DNA of 64,000 nt from the NCBI GenBank assembly GCA_017307855.1, contig JAFKGD010000007.1, forward strand, positions 124,001 through 188,000, given 5' to 3'. Origin of the DNA: Burkholderiales bacterium (lineage in GTDB: Bacteria; Pseudomonadota; Gammaproteobacteria; Burkholderiales; Burkholderiaceae_C). The position numbers and the translations under genes are program-made. A model generated the notes under the pieces. That model had not been told where the DNA came from. It did no database searches and worked only from the letters and a program-made list of their open reading frames with translations. Position 1 is the first letter of the stretch. Every line of letters starts with the position of its first letter. Positions 28,365-37,135 of this stretch are shown in pieces.

Positions 28365-28394
28365 ATTGTAGCGGAGCGCATCTGGCGGATTCAA
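28365..28394 (-). promoter_or_regulatory. sigma70-like promoter for petABC
   Basis: Minus-strand TTGAAT (complement of 28389-28394), an 18-base spacer and TACAAT (complement of 28365-28370), 47 bases before the petA start. Four of six and five of six bases match the consensus. The region also carries the divergent mscL promoter. Confidence 0.6.
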
Positions 28395-28421
28395 TGCGCG
28401 CCAGGTGTCGGACGCAGCCGC

Positions 28422-28449
28422 TTGACAGGGCGCAACAGTCGGGAATACT
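28422..28449 (+). promoter_or_regulatory. sigma70-like promoter for mscL
   Basis: A perfect -35 TTGACA (28422-28427), a 16-base spacer and AATACT (28444-28449), 38 bases before the mscL start. The -10 matches four of six consensus bases. Confidence 0.6.
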
Positions 28450-28487
28450 GACCGACCACTTACAAAGCTTTCAAGGGGCCGCCGGAC

Positions 28488-28925
28488 ATGGGCATGCTGC
28501 AGGAATTCAAGACTTTCGCCATCAAGGGCAACGTGATCGACCTGGCGGTCGGCGTGATCATCGGAGCGGCGTTCGGCAAGATCACCGAATCGCTGGTGCG
28601 CGACATCATCATGCCGGTGGTGGGACTGGTGGTGGGCAACCTGGATTTCTCCAACATGTTCATCGTGCTGGGCTCGGTACCCGAGGGCGTGCCGCGAACC
28701 CTGGCCGACCTGACCAAGGCGGGAGTCCCGGTGTTCGCCTACGGCAACTTCATCACCGTGTTCGTGAACTTCCTCATCCTGGCGTTCGTGATTTTCCTGA
28801 TGGTCAAGCAGGTGAACAAGCTCAAGCGCGCGCATGAAGCAGCGCCGCCGCCTGCGCCGGCGGCACCACCCGAAGACATCATGCTGCTGCGCGAGATCCG
28901 CGACAGCCTCAAGAAGAACGACTGA
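28488..28925 (+). CDS. mscL: large-conductance mechanosensitive channel MscL
   Basis: An inner-membrane pentameric channel that opens under hypo-osmotic stress. The N-terminal amphipathic helix ([20 protein letters not shown]) leads into TM1 ([15 protein letters not shown], with the pore-lining Gly/Ala pattern). TM2 is [20 protein letters not shown], and a charged C-terminal bundle follows, with an inserted Ala/Pro linker ([12 protein letters not shown]). 145 residues, normal. It diverges from petABC and converges on pdxA. Confidence 0.97.
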   Translation: MGMLQEFKTFAIKGNVIDLAVGVIIGAAFGKITESLVRDIIMPVVGLVVGNLDFSNMFIVLGSVPEGVPRTLADLTKAGVPVFAYGNFITVFVNFLILAFVIFLMVKQVNKLKRAHEAAPPPAPAAPPEDIMLLREIRDSLKKND

Positions 28926-28950
28926 ACGCGTCGCTTGCACGCGCGCCGGC

Positions 28951-29988
28951 TCAGCTGCGCGCGGCCAGCCGGCGCGCCATCCGCACCGCCGCCAACATGC
29001 TGGCGGGATCGGCCCGGCCTGTGCCGGCGATGTCGAAGGCGGTCCCATGGTCGGGGCTGGTGCGCACCAGCGGCAGGCCCAGCGTCACGTTCACGCCATG
29101 CTCCACGCCGAGATACTTCACAGGGATCAGCCCCTGGTCGTGATACATGGCGATCACGACGTCGAATTCGCCGCGCCGTGCACGCATGAAGACGGTGTCT
29201 GGAGCGAAGGGGCCATGCGCATCGAAACCGGCCAACCGCGCGGCAACCACGGCCGGCGCAATCACCTCGATCTCTTCCTGGCCAAACAGCCCCCCCTCCC
29301 CTGCATGCGGGTTGAGCCCCGCCACCGCGATACGCGGTGCGCGGCCCAGCAGCGGCAGCAGGGCGTGATGGGTGATCGACAGCGTGCCGGCGAGGTTGGC
29401 CGGCGTGACGGCCGCCAGCGCATCCCGCAGGGACACATGGATGCTGAGCAGCACGGTACGCAATTCGTCGTTGGCGAGCATCATGCGCACCGGCACTTCG
29501 TCCAGCGGACGTCCCAGGTGCAGCGCGGCCTCAGCCTGCAGCAGTTCGGTGTGACCGGGAAACGGCTCCCCCGCCGCCGCCAGCGATTCCTTGTGCAGCG
29601 GCGCCGTGACCACGCCGGCGATCTCGCCGCATAGTGCGGCTCGGGCCGCCCAGCGCACGGCATCGGCCGCCATGCGGCCGGCCGCTGCGTCGACGCGGCC
29701 GATGACCGGCAGGCCCGCTGCGGCGCCCGTCGGCAGCACCGGGATCGCGGGTGCCGCCACCTGCAGCGCCTGCGCGGGCGAAGTGATTTCGACCACCGCA
29801 GCGTCGTCATGTCGCGCGCCGGGCGCCACGAACCCGAGCGCGCGGCGTATCACGTTCGGGCTGCCTGCGACGAAACAGCCGTCGAGTTCGTGCCGGGCCT
29901 CCCGGTACAACCGGGCGATCACCTCCGGTCCGATCCCAGCGGGATCGCCCTGGGTCAGCGCCAGCAGGGGCAGGTCGGGGTGTTCCAT
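28951..29988 (-). CDS. pdxA: 4-hydroxythreonine-4-phosphate dehydrogenase
   Basis: An NAD-dependent, metal-binding dehydrogenase of pyridoxal-phosphate synthesis (345 residues). The signature LTQGDPAGIGPEVIARL begins at residue 10. Later motifs include GHTELLQAEAALH, the metal-binding histidine region ISLR...LSITHHALL and the family-typical MYHDQGLIPVKYLG and TSPDHGTAFDIAGTGRADP. Its ATG is one base from the stop of the Nif3-like gene, so the two are cotranscribed. Confidence 0.95.
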   Translation of the reverse strand: MEHPDLPLLALTQGDPAGIGPEVIARLYREARHELDGCFVAGSPNVIRRALGFVAPGARHDDAAVVEITSPAQALQVAAPAIPVLPTGAAAGLPVIGRVDAAAGRMAADAVRWAARAALCGEIAGVVTAPLHKESLAAAGEPFPGHTELLQAEAALHLGRPLDEVPVRMMLANDELRTVLLSIHVSLRDALAAVTPANLAGTLSITHHALLPLLGRAPRIAVAGLNPHAGEGGLFGQEEIEVIAPAVVAARLAGFDAHGPFAPDTVFMRARRGEFDVVIAMYHDQGLIPVKYLGVEHGVNVTLGLPLVRTSPDHGTAFDIAGTGRADPASMLAAVRMARRLAARS

Positions 29989-29989
29989 G

Positions 29990-30757
29990 TCAGGCCGGGT
30001 TGTCGATGTCGATGAACTCGTGGGCCAATCCCAGTTGCTGCGCGACGTGGGCAGCGACGGCAGGCGCGCCGTAGCGCTCCGTGGCGTGATGGCCGGCCGC
30101 GATGAACGCCACCCCGGTTTCTCGCGCCAGATGCACCTGCGGCTCCGAGATTTCTCCCGTGACGAATACATCGGCACCGGCGGCGATGGCCGACTCGAAG
30201 TAACCCTGTGCGCCGCCCGTGCACCACGCGATGCGGCGCAGAGGCCGCCCGTCGCCCTGCGCCAGGACGGGCACACGGCCCAGCCGCGATGCGACATGGT
30301 CGGCCAGCGTCGAGGCCGTCATGTCCTGACCCGCGGGCGGTCCGCCGAGAAAGCCCAGCGACTGCTCGCCGAAGCGCGCCTCGCCGTCGGCAAAGCCCAG
30401 CACGCGGCCCAGTTGCGCGTTGTTGCCCAACTGGGGATGTGCATCCAGCGGCAGGTGGTAGGCGTACAGGTTGATGTCGTGAGCCAGCAGCAGCGCCAGC
30501 CGCTGCTTCATCCAGCCCGTGACCCGGCCGTCGTGGCCGCGCCAGAACAGGCCGTGGTGCACGAACACCGCGTCGGCACCGACGACGATCGCCGCCTCGA
30601 TCAGCGCGCGGCTGGCAGTCACGCCTGACACGATGCGGCCGACGCACTCGCGGCCTTCGACCTGCAGGCCATTGGGGCCGTAGTCCTTGAAACGCTCAGG
30701 GCCGAGCAACGCGTCGAATGCGCCCAGCAGTTCCTGACGAGTGGTGGTGGTGCTCAA
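29990..30757 (-). CDS. Nif3-like dinuclear metal centre protein
   Basis: A 255-residue member of the Nif3/YbgI (DUF34) family, proteins with a two-metal site whose activity is unsettled (GTP cyclohydrolase type 1-like activity was proposed for some). The metal-binding motifs VFVHHGLFWRG and GHHATERYG are present, with TGEISEPQVHLARETG between them. The start is TTG at 30757 (residues LSTTTTRQELLGAFD); no ATG or GTG lies near. A strong hairpin sits in the leader just upstream. It is coupled to pdxA. Confidence 0.88.
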   Translation of the reverse strand: MSTTTTRQELLGAFDALLGPERFKDYGPNGLQVEGRECVGRIVSGVTASRALIEAAIVVGADAVFVHHGLFWRGHDGRVTGWMKQRLALLLAHDINLYAYHLPLDAHPQLGNNAQLGRVLGFADGEARFGEQSLGFLGGPPAGQDMTASTLADHVASRLGRVPVLAQGDGRPLRRIAWCTGGAQGYFESAIAAGADVFVTGEISEPQVHLARETGVAFIAAGHHATERYGAPAVAAHVAQQLGLAHEFIDIDNPA

Positions 30758-30773
30758 TGTGGGGGCCTCGATC

Positions 30774-30796
30774 ACGGGCGCCGGAGCGGCGCCCGT
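30774..30796 (-). other. perfect GC-rich hairpin in the Nif3 gene leader
   Basis: ACGGGCGCC (30774-30782) pairs with GGCGCCCGT (30788-30796) around a 5-base loop, only 17 bases upstream of the TTG start. There is no T tract on either strand, so termination is unlikely. It could limit translation initiation or stabilise the 5' end. Confidence 0.5.
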
Positions 30797-30906
30797 CACC
30801 GATTGTCTCAGCCCGGCGCCGGCATGACGCCTCCTGCGGCCACAAATCGCACTTCGCCAGCTTGTTGTTCTTCGTCCGCTGACGGGATCTTTGCCGGGCC
30901 CAAGGC

Positions 30907-30922
30907 GCTGAACCTGTTCAGC
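30907..30922. promoter_or_regulatory. operator-like palindrome upstream of the HtrA-family gene
   Basis: GCTGAAC-CT-GTTCAGC is a perfect 7-bp inverted repeat with a 2-base centre, about 80 bases before the protease start at 31003. The short centre favours a dimeric repressor or activator site over an RNA hairpin. The regulator is unknown. The 245-base divergent gap (30758-31002) otherwise shows no convincing promoter pair. Confidence 0.4.
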
Positions 30923-31002
30923 AGGCGCGCGGCTGACGGACAATAGATGCCCGCATGCGCCGGCCACCGTCCGCCGCGCGGTTCAAGACGCCCGTTCCAC
31001 TC

Positions 31003-32157
31003 ATGAAGCGCACCTGGCTGCTGTTTTCCCAGACCGTCACTGTCCTGCTGGCGGCTTATTTCGTCGTCGCAACGCTGCGCCCCGACTGGGTCGGGCGCCG
31101 CACCGATCTGACCAGCCGCGTCGTCTCGCTGATCGAGTCGCCGTCTCCCGTGCCTGGCACGCCGCCGCCAGCGGGCTCCCTGAGCGCCGCGGCGCGGAAG
31201 GCTTCGCCCTCGGTGGTCAGCATCAACATCGTCAAGGCCGCGCAGCGCAACCCTCGCGCCAACGACCCATGGTTCCGCTTCTTCTATGGCGAGCAGGACA
31301 TGCGCCCGCAAGCCGGCTTGGGCAGCGGCGTGATCATGAGCGCCGACGGGTACATCCTTACCAACAACCACGTGGTCGATGGCGCCGATGAGATCGAAGT
31401 GATCCTGAGCGACTCGCGCCGGGCCCAAGCCCAGGTGATCGGCACCGACCCCGAAACCGATCTGGCCATCCTGCGCATCGCGCTGGACAAGCTGCCCGCC
31501 ATCACACTCGGCAATTCGGACGGCCTGCTGGTCGGCGACGAGGTGCTGGCGATCGGAAACCCGTTCGGGGTGGGCCAGACCGTGACCAGCGGGATCGTCA
31601 GTGCGCTGGGCCGCAACCAGCTGGGCATCAACACGTTCGAGAACTTCATCCAGACCGATGCCGCCATCAATCCGGGCAATTCGGGTGGCGCGCTGGTGGA
31701 CATCAACGGCAACCTGATGGGCATCAACACGGCGATCTATTCGCGCTCAGGCGGCAGCATGGGCATCGGTTTTGCGATTCCGTCGTCCACCGCGCGCCAG
31801 GTGCTCGAGAGCATCGTGCGCGACGGCCAGGTCACGCGCGGCTGGATCGGCGTGGAACCCAACGAGCTGTCTCCCGAACTGGCTGAAACCTTCGGCGTGA
31901 AGGCCGACCGAGGCGTCATCATCACCGGCGTGCTGCAGAACGGTCCGGCCGCGCAGGCAGGCTTGAGGCCGGGCGACGTCATCCTGGCGGTGAACGGCAA
32001 GGACATCGCCAACGTGGCGGAGCTGTTGAGCCACGTGGCAGCGCTCAGGCCGGGCGAGGCCGCGCCGTTTTCGCTGCAACGCGGCGGTCAGCGCGTGGAA
32101 CTGGCGGTGACCCCCGGCACCCGGCCGCGCTCCCCGGCGCGGATGCAACAGCGCTGA
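31003..32157 (+). CDS. HtrA/Do-family periplasmic serine protease (DegS-like, one PDZ)
   Basis: A 384-residue trypsin-like protease anchored by one N-terminal transmembrane helix (LLFSQTVTVLLAAYFVVAT), then a short linker. The catalytic triad is intact: His123 in TNNHVVDGAD, Asp153 in PETDLAILRI and Ser227 in NPGNSGGALV. One PDZ domain (about residues 285-375) follows, with GVIITGVLQNGPAAQAGLRP. The architecture resembles DegS/AlgW, which cut an anti-sigma factor in envelope stress, but a general quality-control role is also possible. The ATG at 31003 is preferred over an upstream in-frame start at 30955 because it begins the anchor. It converges on tatC. Confidence 0.92.
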   Translation: MKRTWLLFSQTVTVLLAAYFVVATLRPDWVGRRTDLTSRVVSLIESPSPVPGTPPPAGSLSAAARKASPSVVSINIVKAAQRNPRANDPWFRFFYGEQDMRPQAGLGSGVIMSADGYILTNNHVVDGADEIEVILSDSRRAQAQVIGTDPETDLAILRIALDKLPAITLGNSDGLLVGDEVLAIGNPFGVGQTVTSGIVSALGRNQLGINTFENFIQTDAAINPGNSGGALVDINGNLMGINTAIYSRSGGSMGIGFAIPSSTARQVLESIVRDGQVTRGWIGVEPNELSPELAETFGVKADRGVIITGVLQNGPAAQAGLRPGDVILAVNGKDIANVAELLSHVAALRPGEAAPFSLQRGGQRVELAVTPGTRPRSPARMQQR

Positions 32158-32194
32158 AACCGCCGGCCGCTGCGCCACAAGGCGGCAGCTGCGC

Positions 32195-32995
32195 TCAGGA
32201 TCCTTCCGCGGCCTCGGCTTCCGCCTTCTGCTCGGGCGTCTGGGTGTTGCGGATGAAGATCTGCGCCGCCCAGATACCCACTTCGTACAGGATGCACATC
32301 GGTACCGCGAGCGCGAGTTGCGAGATCACGTCGGGCGGCGTCACCACCGCAGCCACGACGAAGGCCACGACGATGAAGTAGCCACGGAACGACCTGAGCT
32401 TCTCGATCGTCACCAGGCCGAAACGCGCCAGCAGCATGACCACGATGGGCACCTGGAAGGCCAGCCCGAACGCGATGTAGAGCGACAGGATGGATTCGAC
32501 GTACGAAGCGATGTCCGGCGTGGCCGCCACACTGGCCGGCGTGAACTTCTGGATGAAGCCGAACATCTTGTCGAGCACGAAGAACTGCACGAAGGCGATG
32601 CCCGAGTAGGCCAGCGCACTGCCGAAGATGATCAGCGGCAGGGCAAAACGCTTCTCATGGCTGTACAGGCCGGGCGCCACGAACATCCACACCTGGTACA
32701 TGAGCCACGGCAGCGCCAGCAGGACGGCCGCCATCAGCAGCACCTTGAGCGGGATGAAGAAGGGCGTGAACACACCGACGGCGATCAGCTTCGCGTCGGG
32801 CGGCATGTGGGCGCGGATCGGAATGGCGATCAGGTCGATCAGGCCGCTGGGGCCCGGCCAGAGCGCCAGCAGACCGCCTGCCACCACCAGTCCGTAGATG
32901 CAGTAGAGCAGCCGGTCGCGCAGCTCCATCAGGTGCTGCACGAAAGGTTGCTCGGAGCCAGCCAGCTCGTCTTCCTTGGAATTGGGATCCGCCAT
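32195..32995 (-). CDS. tatC: Sec-independent translocase subunit TatC
   Basis: The six-helix inner-membrane protein that recognises twin-arginine signal peptides (266 residues). The N-terminal signature FVQHLMELRDRLLYC with its conserved Glu begins near residue 18. The PxxLMYQVWMFVAPGLYSHE region and later YVESILSLYIAFGLAFQVPI are family hallmarks. The charged tail (TPEQKAEAEAAEGS) is cytoplasmic. Last gene of tatA-tatB-tatC; its substrates here should include PetA. Confidence 0.97.
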   Translation of the reverse strand: MADPNSKEDELAGSEQPFVQHLMELRDRLLYCIYGLVVAGGLLALWPGPSGLIDLIAIPIRAHMPPDAKLIAVGVFTPFFIPLKVLLMAAVLLALPWLMYQVWMFVAPGLYSHEKRFALPLIIFGSALAYSGIAFVQFFVLDKMFGFIQKFTPASVAATPDIASYVESILSLYIAFGLAFQVPIVVMLLARFGLVTIEKLRSFRGYFIVVAFVVAAVVTPPDVISQLALAVPMCILYEVGIWAAQIFIRNTQTPEQKAEAEAAEGS

Positions 32996-33050
32996 GGTGT
33001 GGGGCAAGAGCCGCCGGACGCGCCACACAAAGGCGCTGCGCGGGCGGCAG

Positions 33051-33506
33051 TTAGTTGATCTTCCTGGGGCGGTACCGCGCGACGCGGGCGGCGCCCGACA
33101 GCGCCTTGGTGCGCACCCCGGCCCGCGCCTTGTACCACTGGGGCGTGGCCCCCTGCTTGAGGCGCCAGTTCTTCTTGGGATGCTTGTATTCGGGCGGAGG
33201 TGGCGTCCAGGCCGGCAGCGCAGCGTCGTTCGTGGTGTCCGACCAGGACTTCTCGAAGTCGCTCGCCTGCGTCTGGATGGACTGCTCGACTTCGCGCGCT
33301 GCGCCCTCGACCGAGTCCTTCATCTTGCGCAGTTCGTCCAGCTCCATCGAGCGGTTGACTTCGTTCTTGACGTCATTGACGTAACGCTGGGCCTTGCCCA
33401 GCAGCGCGCCGACCGTACGGGCGACGCGCGGCAGCTTTTCGGGCCCGATGACCACGAGGGCCACCGCGCCGATCAGCGCCATCTTGGAGATTCCGAGATC
33501 GATCAC
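33051..33506 (-). CDS. tatB: Tat translocase subunit TatB
   Basis: A 151-residue partner of TatC. A single N-terminal helix ([20 protein letters not shown]) with the TatB Glu and Pro is followed by an amphipathic helix and a long charged C-terminal region ending RYRPRKIN. The start is GTG at 33506 (VIDLGISK), which matches MIDLGISK-type family starts. It lies between tatA and tatC. Confidence 0.95.
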   Translation of the reverse strand: MIDLGISKMALIGAVALVVIGPEKLPRVARTVGALLGKAQRYVNDVKNEVNRSMELDELRKMKDSVEGAAREVEQSIQTQASDFEKSWSDTTNDAALPAWTPPPPEYKHPKKNWRLKQGATPQWYKARAGVRTKALSGAARVARYRPRKIN

Positions 33507-33538
33507 GAACGTTGCATCCGCCCGGCCCGCGTGGCCGT

Positions 33539-33772
33539 TCAGGACTTGTGCTTGGCTTCGACGTCGATCGTGGTCTTGTCGGCGGGCGCGGACGTGACCT
33601 GCTGCGCCGGCTTGTCGCCCTCGGCCGAGGTACTGCCGTCCTTCATGCCGTCCTTGAAGCCCTTGACGGCGCCACCCAGGTCGGAACCGAGGTTCTTGAG
33701 CTTCTTCGTGCCGAACACCATGACCACGATCAGCAGCACGACCAGCCAGTGCCAGATGGAAAACGAACCCAT
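33539..33772 (-). CDS. tatA: Tat translocase pore subunit TatA
   Basis: A 77-residue protein that oligomerises to form the transport path. The N-terminus [20 protein letters not shown] is followed by [20 protein letters not shown], the canonical hinge and amphipathic helix, and a short acidic tail. It starts tatABC, 82 bases after the HIT gene; that gap holds the stem CCCAGCCG/CGGCTGGG (33819-33838) without a T tract. Confidence 0.97.
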   Translation of the reverse strand: MGSFSIWHWLVVLLIVVMVFGTKKLKNLGSDLGGAVKGFKDGMKDGSTSAEGDKPAQQVTSAPADKTTIDVEAKHKS

Positions 33773-33854
33773 GGAAGACTCCTAATGCGTATTCGGGGAT
33801 TTTAGTGGGCGCAGGTGCCCCAGCCGGCATCGGCTGGGCGGAATAACCCTTGCT

Positions 33855-34256
33855 TCAACCTTTGAGCCACGGCCGGGGGCCGCCCATGACGTGGACATGG
33901 AGATGGTGCACTTCCTGGCCCCCTTCGGCGCCCGTGTTCGCCACGATGCGGAAACCACCGTCCGGATAGGGGTTGCAGCCCTGCTCCTGCGCCAGCCGGG
34001 GGGCCAGCGCCATGAGACGGCCGAGCATGCCCGCATGCTGGGGACCGACCTGTGCCATCGACGGGATGTGCGCCTTCGGAATGATGAGGAAGTGCACCGG
34101 CGCCCACGGCGCGATGTCGTGGAAAGCAAACAGCTCGTCGTCCTCGTACACCTTGCGCGAAGGAATCGCCCCCTGGACGATCTTGCAGAAGATGCAGTCA
34201 GGCGCGGCAGACACGGCGTCAGATGGCACTGGCGGGCTCCATGGGCTGTCGGGCAT
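33855..34256 (-). CDS. HIT-family (HINT-type) nucleotide-binding hydrolase
   Basis: A 133-residue histidine-triad protein. CIFCKIVQGAIPSRKVYEDD is the usual HINT beginning, and the active-site triad HLHVHV is near the C-terminus in EVHHLHVHVMGG. It probably hydrolyses purine nucleoside phosphoramidates such as AMP-lysine. The chosen ATG makes it overlap the DUF4870 gene by 38 bases; a GTG at 34229 would reduce that. Next to hisE and tatA, the normal setting in Burkholderiales. Confidence 0.9.
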   Translation of the reverse strand: MPDSPWSPPVPSDAVSAAPDCIFCKIVQGAIPSRKVYEDDELFAFHDIAPWAPVHFLIIPKAHIPSMAQVGPQHAGMLGRLMALAPRLAQEQGCNPYPDGGFRIVANTGAEGGQEVHHLHVHVMGGPRPWLKG

Positions 34257-34593
34257 TCATGCGGACCATGCCCTTGACGATGCGATAGAGGAACCAGAGC
34301 GAGATCACGGTCCACGCGATCCAGCCGGGAAAGATGAACAGCAGCCACAGCGGCAGCGTGAGCAGGTAGGCGATACCGGCCCAGATCACACTGCGGATGC
34401 GCCATGAGAAATGGCTGGCGTGCCAGCTGCCCGCCGCGTCCTGACGCTTGACCAGGTCGAGGACCAGCGCCACCAGCAGCAGCACGATCGACGCCTGCGC
34501 ACTCGGGATCACCGCACCCACGGCCACCACGAGGTGGAGGATGTAGCTCACCCATCCCAGCGTGGTGAGCGAATTTTCCTGGTCTTGCGTCAT
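34219..34593 (-). CDS. DUF4870-type small membrane protein
   Basis: A 124-residue protein with three probable transmembrane helices: WVSYILHLVVAVGAVIPSA, ASIVLLLVALVLDLV, and a pair-like stretch SVIWAGIAYLLTLPLWLLFI continuing through WIAWTVISLWFLYRIVKGM. The hydrophobic layout and FSWRIRSVIW context match DUF4870-like proteins, often found beside hisE in Betaproteobacteria. The function is unknown. Its 3' end overlaps the HIT gene. Confidence 0.8.
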   Translation of the reverse strand: MTQDQENSLTTLGWVSYILHLVVAVGAVIPSAQASIVLLLVALVLDLVKRQDAAGSWHASHFSWRIRSVIWAGIAYLLTLPLWLLFIFPGWIAWTVISLWFLYRIVKGMVRMNARQPMEPASAI

Positions 34594-34645
34594 GCGGTGG
34601 CGTCTCCGGGGAGTGGGTGGGTGAGATCGTGACGGCGCGGCGTCC

Positions 34646-35032
34646 TCAGCCGCGGGCTTCGTCGGCTTCGCGTGCGCCGAGCTTGCGCAGGGCCTTTTCC
34701 TCGATGCCGCTCGTGCCTTCGCGCCGCGCCAGCTCGGCGATCACGTCGGCGGGCGAGAGGTTGTAGTGTGCCAGCGCAATCATGGTGTGGAACCACAGGT
34801 CGGCCACTTCGTTCACGATCTTCGACGCATCGCCGCCGGCGCTTGCGTCCTTGGCCGCCATCACCACTTCGGTGGCTTCCTCGCCGATCTTCTTGAGGAA
34901 GGCGTCGGGGCCCTTGTGCAGCAGCCTGGCCACGTAGCTGGCCGACGGATCGCCGCCCTGCCCCGGCTTGCGGCTTTCGATCACGGCGGCCAGGCGCGCC
35001 AGTGCGTCCTGCGAGAGTTCTTCTGACGGCAT
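34646..35032 (-). CDS. hisE: phosphoribosyl-ATP pyrophosphatase
   Basis: Second step of histidine synthesis, hydrolysing PR-ATP to PR-AMP. An all-alpha MazG-like fold of 128 residues with the metal-binding helix [15 protein letters not shown] and the partner helix [15 protein letters not shown] separate gene from hisI, unlike the fused enterobacterial hisIE. It starts 5 bases after hisI. Confidence 0.96.
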   Translation of the reverse strand: MPSEELSQDALARLAAVIESRKPGQGGDPSASYVARLLHKGPDAFLKKIGEEATEVVMAAKDASAGGDASKIVNEVADLWFHTMIALAHYNLSPADVIAELARREGTSGIEEKALRKLGAREADEARG

Positions 35033-35037
35033 GGTCT

Positions 35038-35427
35038 TCACTTGTAGATGGATTCCGGGTCCTTCAGCACGGGCTCGACGGTGCGCCACGCGCCCTCCTC
35101 GTACTTCTGGAAGAAACAGCTGTGGCGCCCCGTGTGGCAGGCGATGCCGGGTTCGTGGCCCTGCTGCGTCACCTTGAGCAGCACGACATCGTTGTCGCAG
35201 TCGAGACGGATGTCGTGCACCGTCTGGACATGGCCCGACTCCTCGCCCTTGAACCACAGCTTGCCACGCGAACGGCTGAAGTACACGGCGCGGCCGAGTT
35301 CAGCCGTCTTCTGCAGCGCCTCGCGGTTCATCCAGGCGAACATCAGCACGTCGTTGCTGCCGGCTTCCTGCGCGATCACGGGCACCAGGCCCTGTGCGTC
35401 CCATTTGACTTCGTCGAGCCAGTCCAT
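35038..35427 (-). CDS. hisI: phosphoribosyl-AMP cyclohydrolase
   Basis: Opens the adenine ring of PR-AMP in histidine synthesis. The Mg and Zn ligands are visible in [10 protein letters not shown] and in CHTGRHSC. 129 residues from the ATG at 35427, which has a GGAG site 7 bases upstream. An alternative ATG at 35445, adding six residues, would overlap the hisF stop as ATGA. Confidence 0.95.
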   Translation of the reverse strand: MDWLDEVKWDAQGLVPVIAQEAGSNDVLMFAWMNREALQKTAELGRAVYFSRSRGKLWFKGEESGHVQTVHDIRLDCDNDVVLLKVTQQGHEPGIACHTGRHSCFFQKYEEGAWRTVEPVLKDPESIYK

Positions 35428-35441
35428 GGTGTGCTCCGCTG

Positions 35442-36203
35442 TCATTGCCGTACCGGGATGCCGCGCGCGGCGAGATGCGCCTTGGCTTCGCCGACGGTGT
35501 GCTGGCCGTAGTGGAAGATGCTCGCGGCCAGGACGGCGTCGGCTCCGCCTTTCTGGATGCCGTCGGCCAGGTGGTCGAGGCCACCCACGCCGCCCGAGGC
35601 GATCACCGGCACACCTACGGCATCGGACACGGCACGCGTGAGTTCGAGATCGAAGCCGGCGCGGGTGCCATCGCGATCCATGCTGGTCAACAGGATCTCG
35701 CCGGCACCGTAATCCGCCATGCGGCTCGCCCACGCCACCGCGTCGAGGCCGGTGTTCTTGCGCCCGCCGTGCGTGTAGACGTCCCAACTGCCGCGCTCGG
35801 CGTTGCGCTTGGCGTCGATGGCCACCACGATGCACTGCGCGCCATAGCGGGCCGAGGCTTCGCGGATCACCTCCGGGTTGGCCACGGCAGCCGAGTTGAA
35901 GCTGGTCTTGTCGGCGCCCGCGTTGAGCAGCCGGCGCACGTCGTCCACGGTGCGCACCCCCCCGCCGACGGTCAGCGGGATGAAGACCTGCGAGGCCACG
36001 GCCTCGATCATGTGCAGGATGAGGTCGCGGCCGTCGCTGGTGGCCGTGATGTCCAGGAAGGTCAGTTCGTCGGCGCCCTGCTCGTTGTAGCGCGCGGCGA
36101 TCTCCACCGGATCGCCGGCGTCGCGCAGTTCGACGAAGTTGACGCCCTTGACGACCCGGCCGCCGGTGACGTCAAGACAGGGAATGATGCGTTTGGCAAG
36201 CAT
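35442..36203 (-). CDS. hisF: imidazole glycerol phosphate synthase cyclase subunit
   Basis: A TIM-barrel cyclase (253 residues) that with HisH makes imidazole glycerol phosphate and AICAR. The barrel start [20 protein letters not shown] contains catalytic Asp11. The second catalytic Asp is in [15 protein letters not shown]. Phosphate-binding loops (TVGGGV, ASGGVG) are in place. It is separated from hisA by 151 bases. Confidence 0.97.
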   Translation of the reverse strand: MLAKRIIPCLDVTGGRVVKGVNFVELRDAGDPVEIAARYNEQGADELTFLDITATSDGRDLILHMIEAVASQVFIPLTVGGGVRTVDDVRRLLNAGADKTSFNSAAVANPEVIREASARYGAQCIVVAIDAKRNAERGSWDVYTHGGRKNTGLDAVAWASRMADYGAGEILLTSMDRDGTRAGFDLELTRAVSDAVGVPVIASGGVGGLDHLADGIQKGGADAVLAASIFHYGQHTVGEAKAHLAARGIPVRQ

Positions 36204-36328
36204 GGGGGGATTCTAGGAGGCCGGGGCATCGGCCACCGGCGACAGGTCATGGGAGTGAGGGCGCGACCGTCGGCGCGACGGCCATCCGCCGGCCGAACAG
36301 CGAGCGCGCCCGGCATGGGAATGTGTGG

Positions 36329-36348
36329 GCGGCGGCTAGAGAGCCGCC
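36329..36348 (-). other. hairpin between hisA and hisF
   Basis: CGGCGGCT-agag-AGCCGCCG, a perfect 8-bp stem, 6 bases beyond the hisA stop. There is no T tract in either direction. The 151-base gap is the longest inside the his operon and otherwise shows nothing recognisable. The hairpin may stabilise the upstream mRNA or cause pausing. Confidence 0.5.
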
Positions 36349-36354
36349 GGGGAC

Positions 36355-37098
36355 TCAGGCAGCGCCGAGTTCATCCGCGCGCTGCTGCGCCTGGGCGAAG
36401 TCGAGATCGCCCGAGTAGATGGCGCGACCGCAGATGACGCCTTCGACGCCCTCGCCCTCCACTGCGCACAGCTTCTCGATGTCGGCGATGCCCGCGAGCC
36501 CACCCGAAGCGATCACCGGGATGGACAGCGACTGGGCCAGCCGTACTGTGGCCTCGATGTTGACGCCGCTGAGCATGCCGTCGCGGCCGATGTCGGTGTA
36601 GATGATGGACTCGACGCCGTAGTCTTCGAACTTCTTCGCCAGATCGACCACTTCGTGCCCGGTGAGCTTGCTCCAGCCGTCGGTGGCGACCTTGCCGTCC
36701 TTGGCATCGAGTCCCACGATGATGTGGCCGCCGAAGGCGCTGCAGGCATCCTTGAGGAAGCCGGGGTTCTTGACCGCGGCCGTACCGATGATCACGTAGC
36801 TGATGCCGCCGTCGATGTACTTCTCGATGGTGTCGAGATCACGGATGCCGCCGCCCAGCTGCACCGGAATGTCGTCGCCCACCGCCGCGAGGATCGACTT
36901 GATGGCCGCGAAGTTCTGCGGCTTGCCGGCGAACGCGCCGTTCAGGTCGACCAGATGCAGGCGTCGTGCGCCGGCTTCCACCCACTTGAGAGCCATGGCG
37001 GCCGGGTCTTCACCGAATGTCGTGGCCTGATCCATGTCGCCTTGCTTGAGGCGCACGCAGTGCCCGTCCTTGAGATCGATCGCGGGAATGAGAAGCAT
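36355..37098 (-). CDS. hisA: ProFAR isomerase
   Basis: A TIM-barrel isomerase (247 residues), fourth step of histidine synthesis. The N-terminus [20 protein letters not shown] holds catalytic Asp8. The second Asp lies in [21 protein letters not shown] and ASGGLAG bind the two phosphates. It is homologous to HisF, which follows it. Confidence 0.97.
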   Translation of the reverse strand: MLLIPAIDLKDGHCVRLKQGDMDQATTFGEDPAAMALKWVEAGARRLHLVDLNGAFAGKPQNFAAIKSILAAVGDDIPVQLGGGIRDLDTIEKYIDGGISYVIIGTAAVKNPGFLKDACSAFGGHIIVGLDAKDGKVATDGWSKLTGHEVVDLAKKFEDYGVESIIYTDIGRDGMLSGVNIEATVRLAQSLSIPVIASGGLAGIADIEKLCAVEGEGVEGVICGRAIYSGDLDFAQAQQRADELGAA

Positions 37099-37135
37099 GA
37101 TGCTGGAGAGGCAGCGTCTGGGTGGAGAAGCGGAA

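Noticed and set aside
33819-33838. Stem CCCAGCCG/CGGCTGGG between the HIT gene and tatA as a terminator.
   Set aside because: No T tract follows on either strand, so it is mentioned only with tatA.
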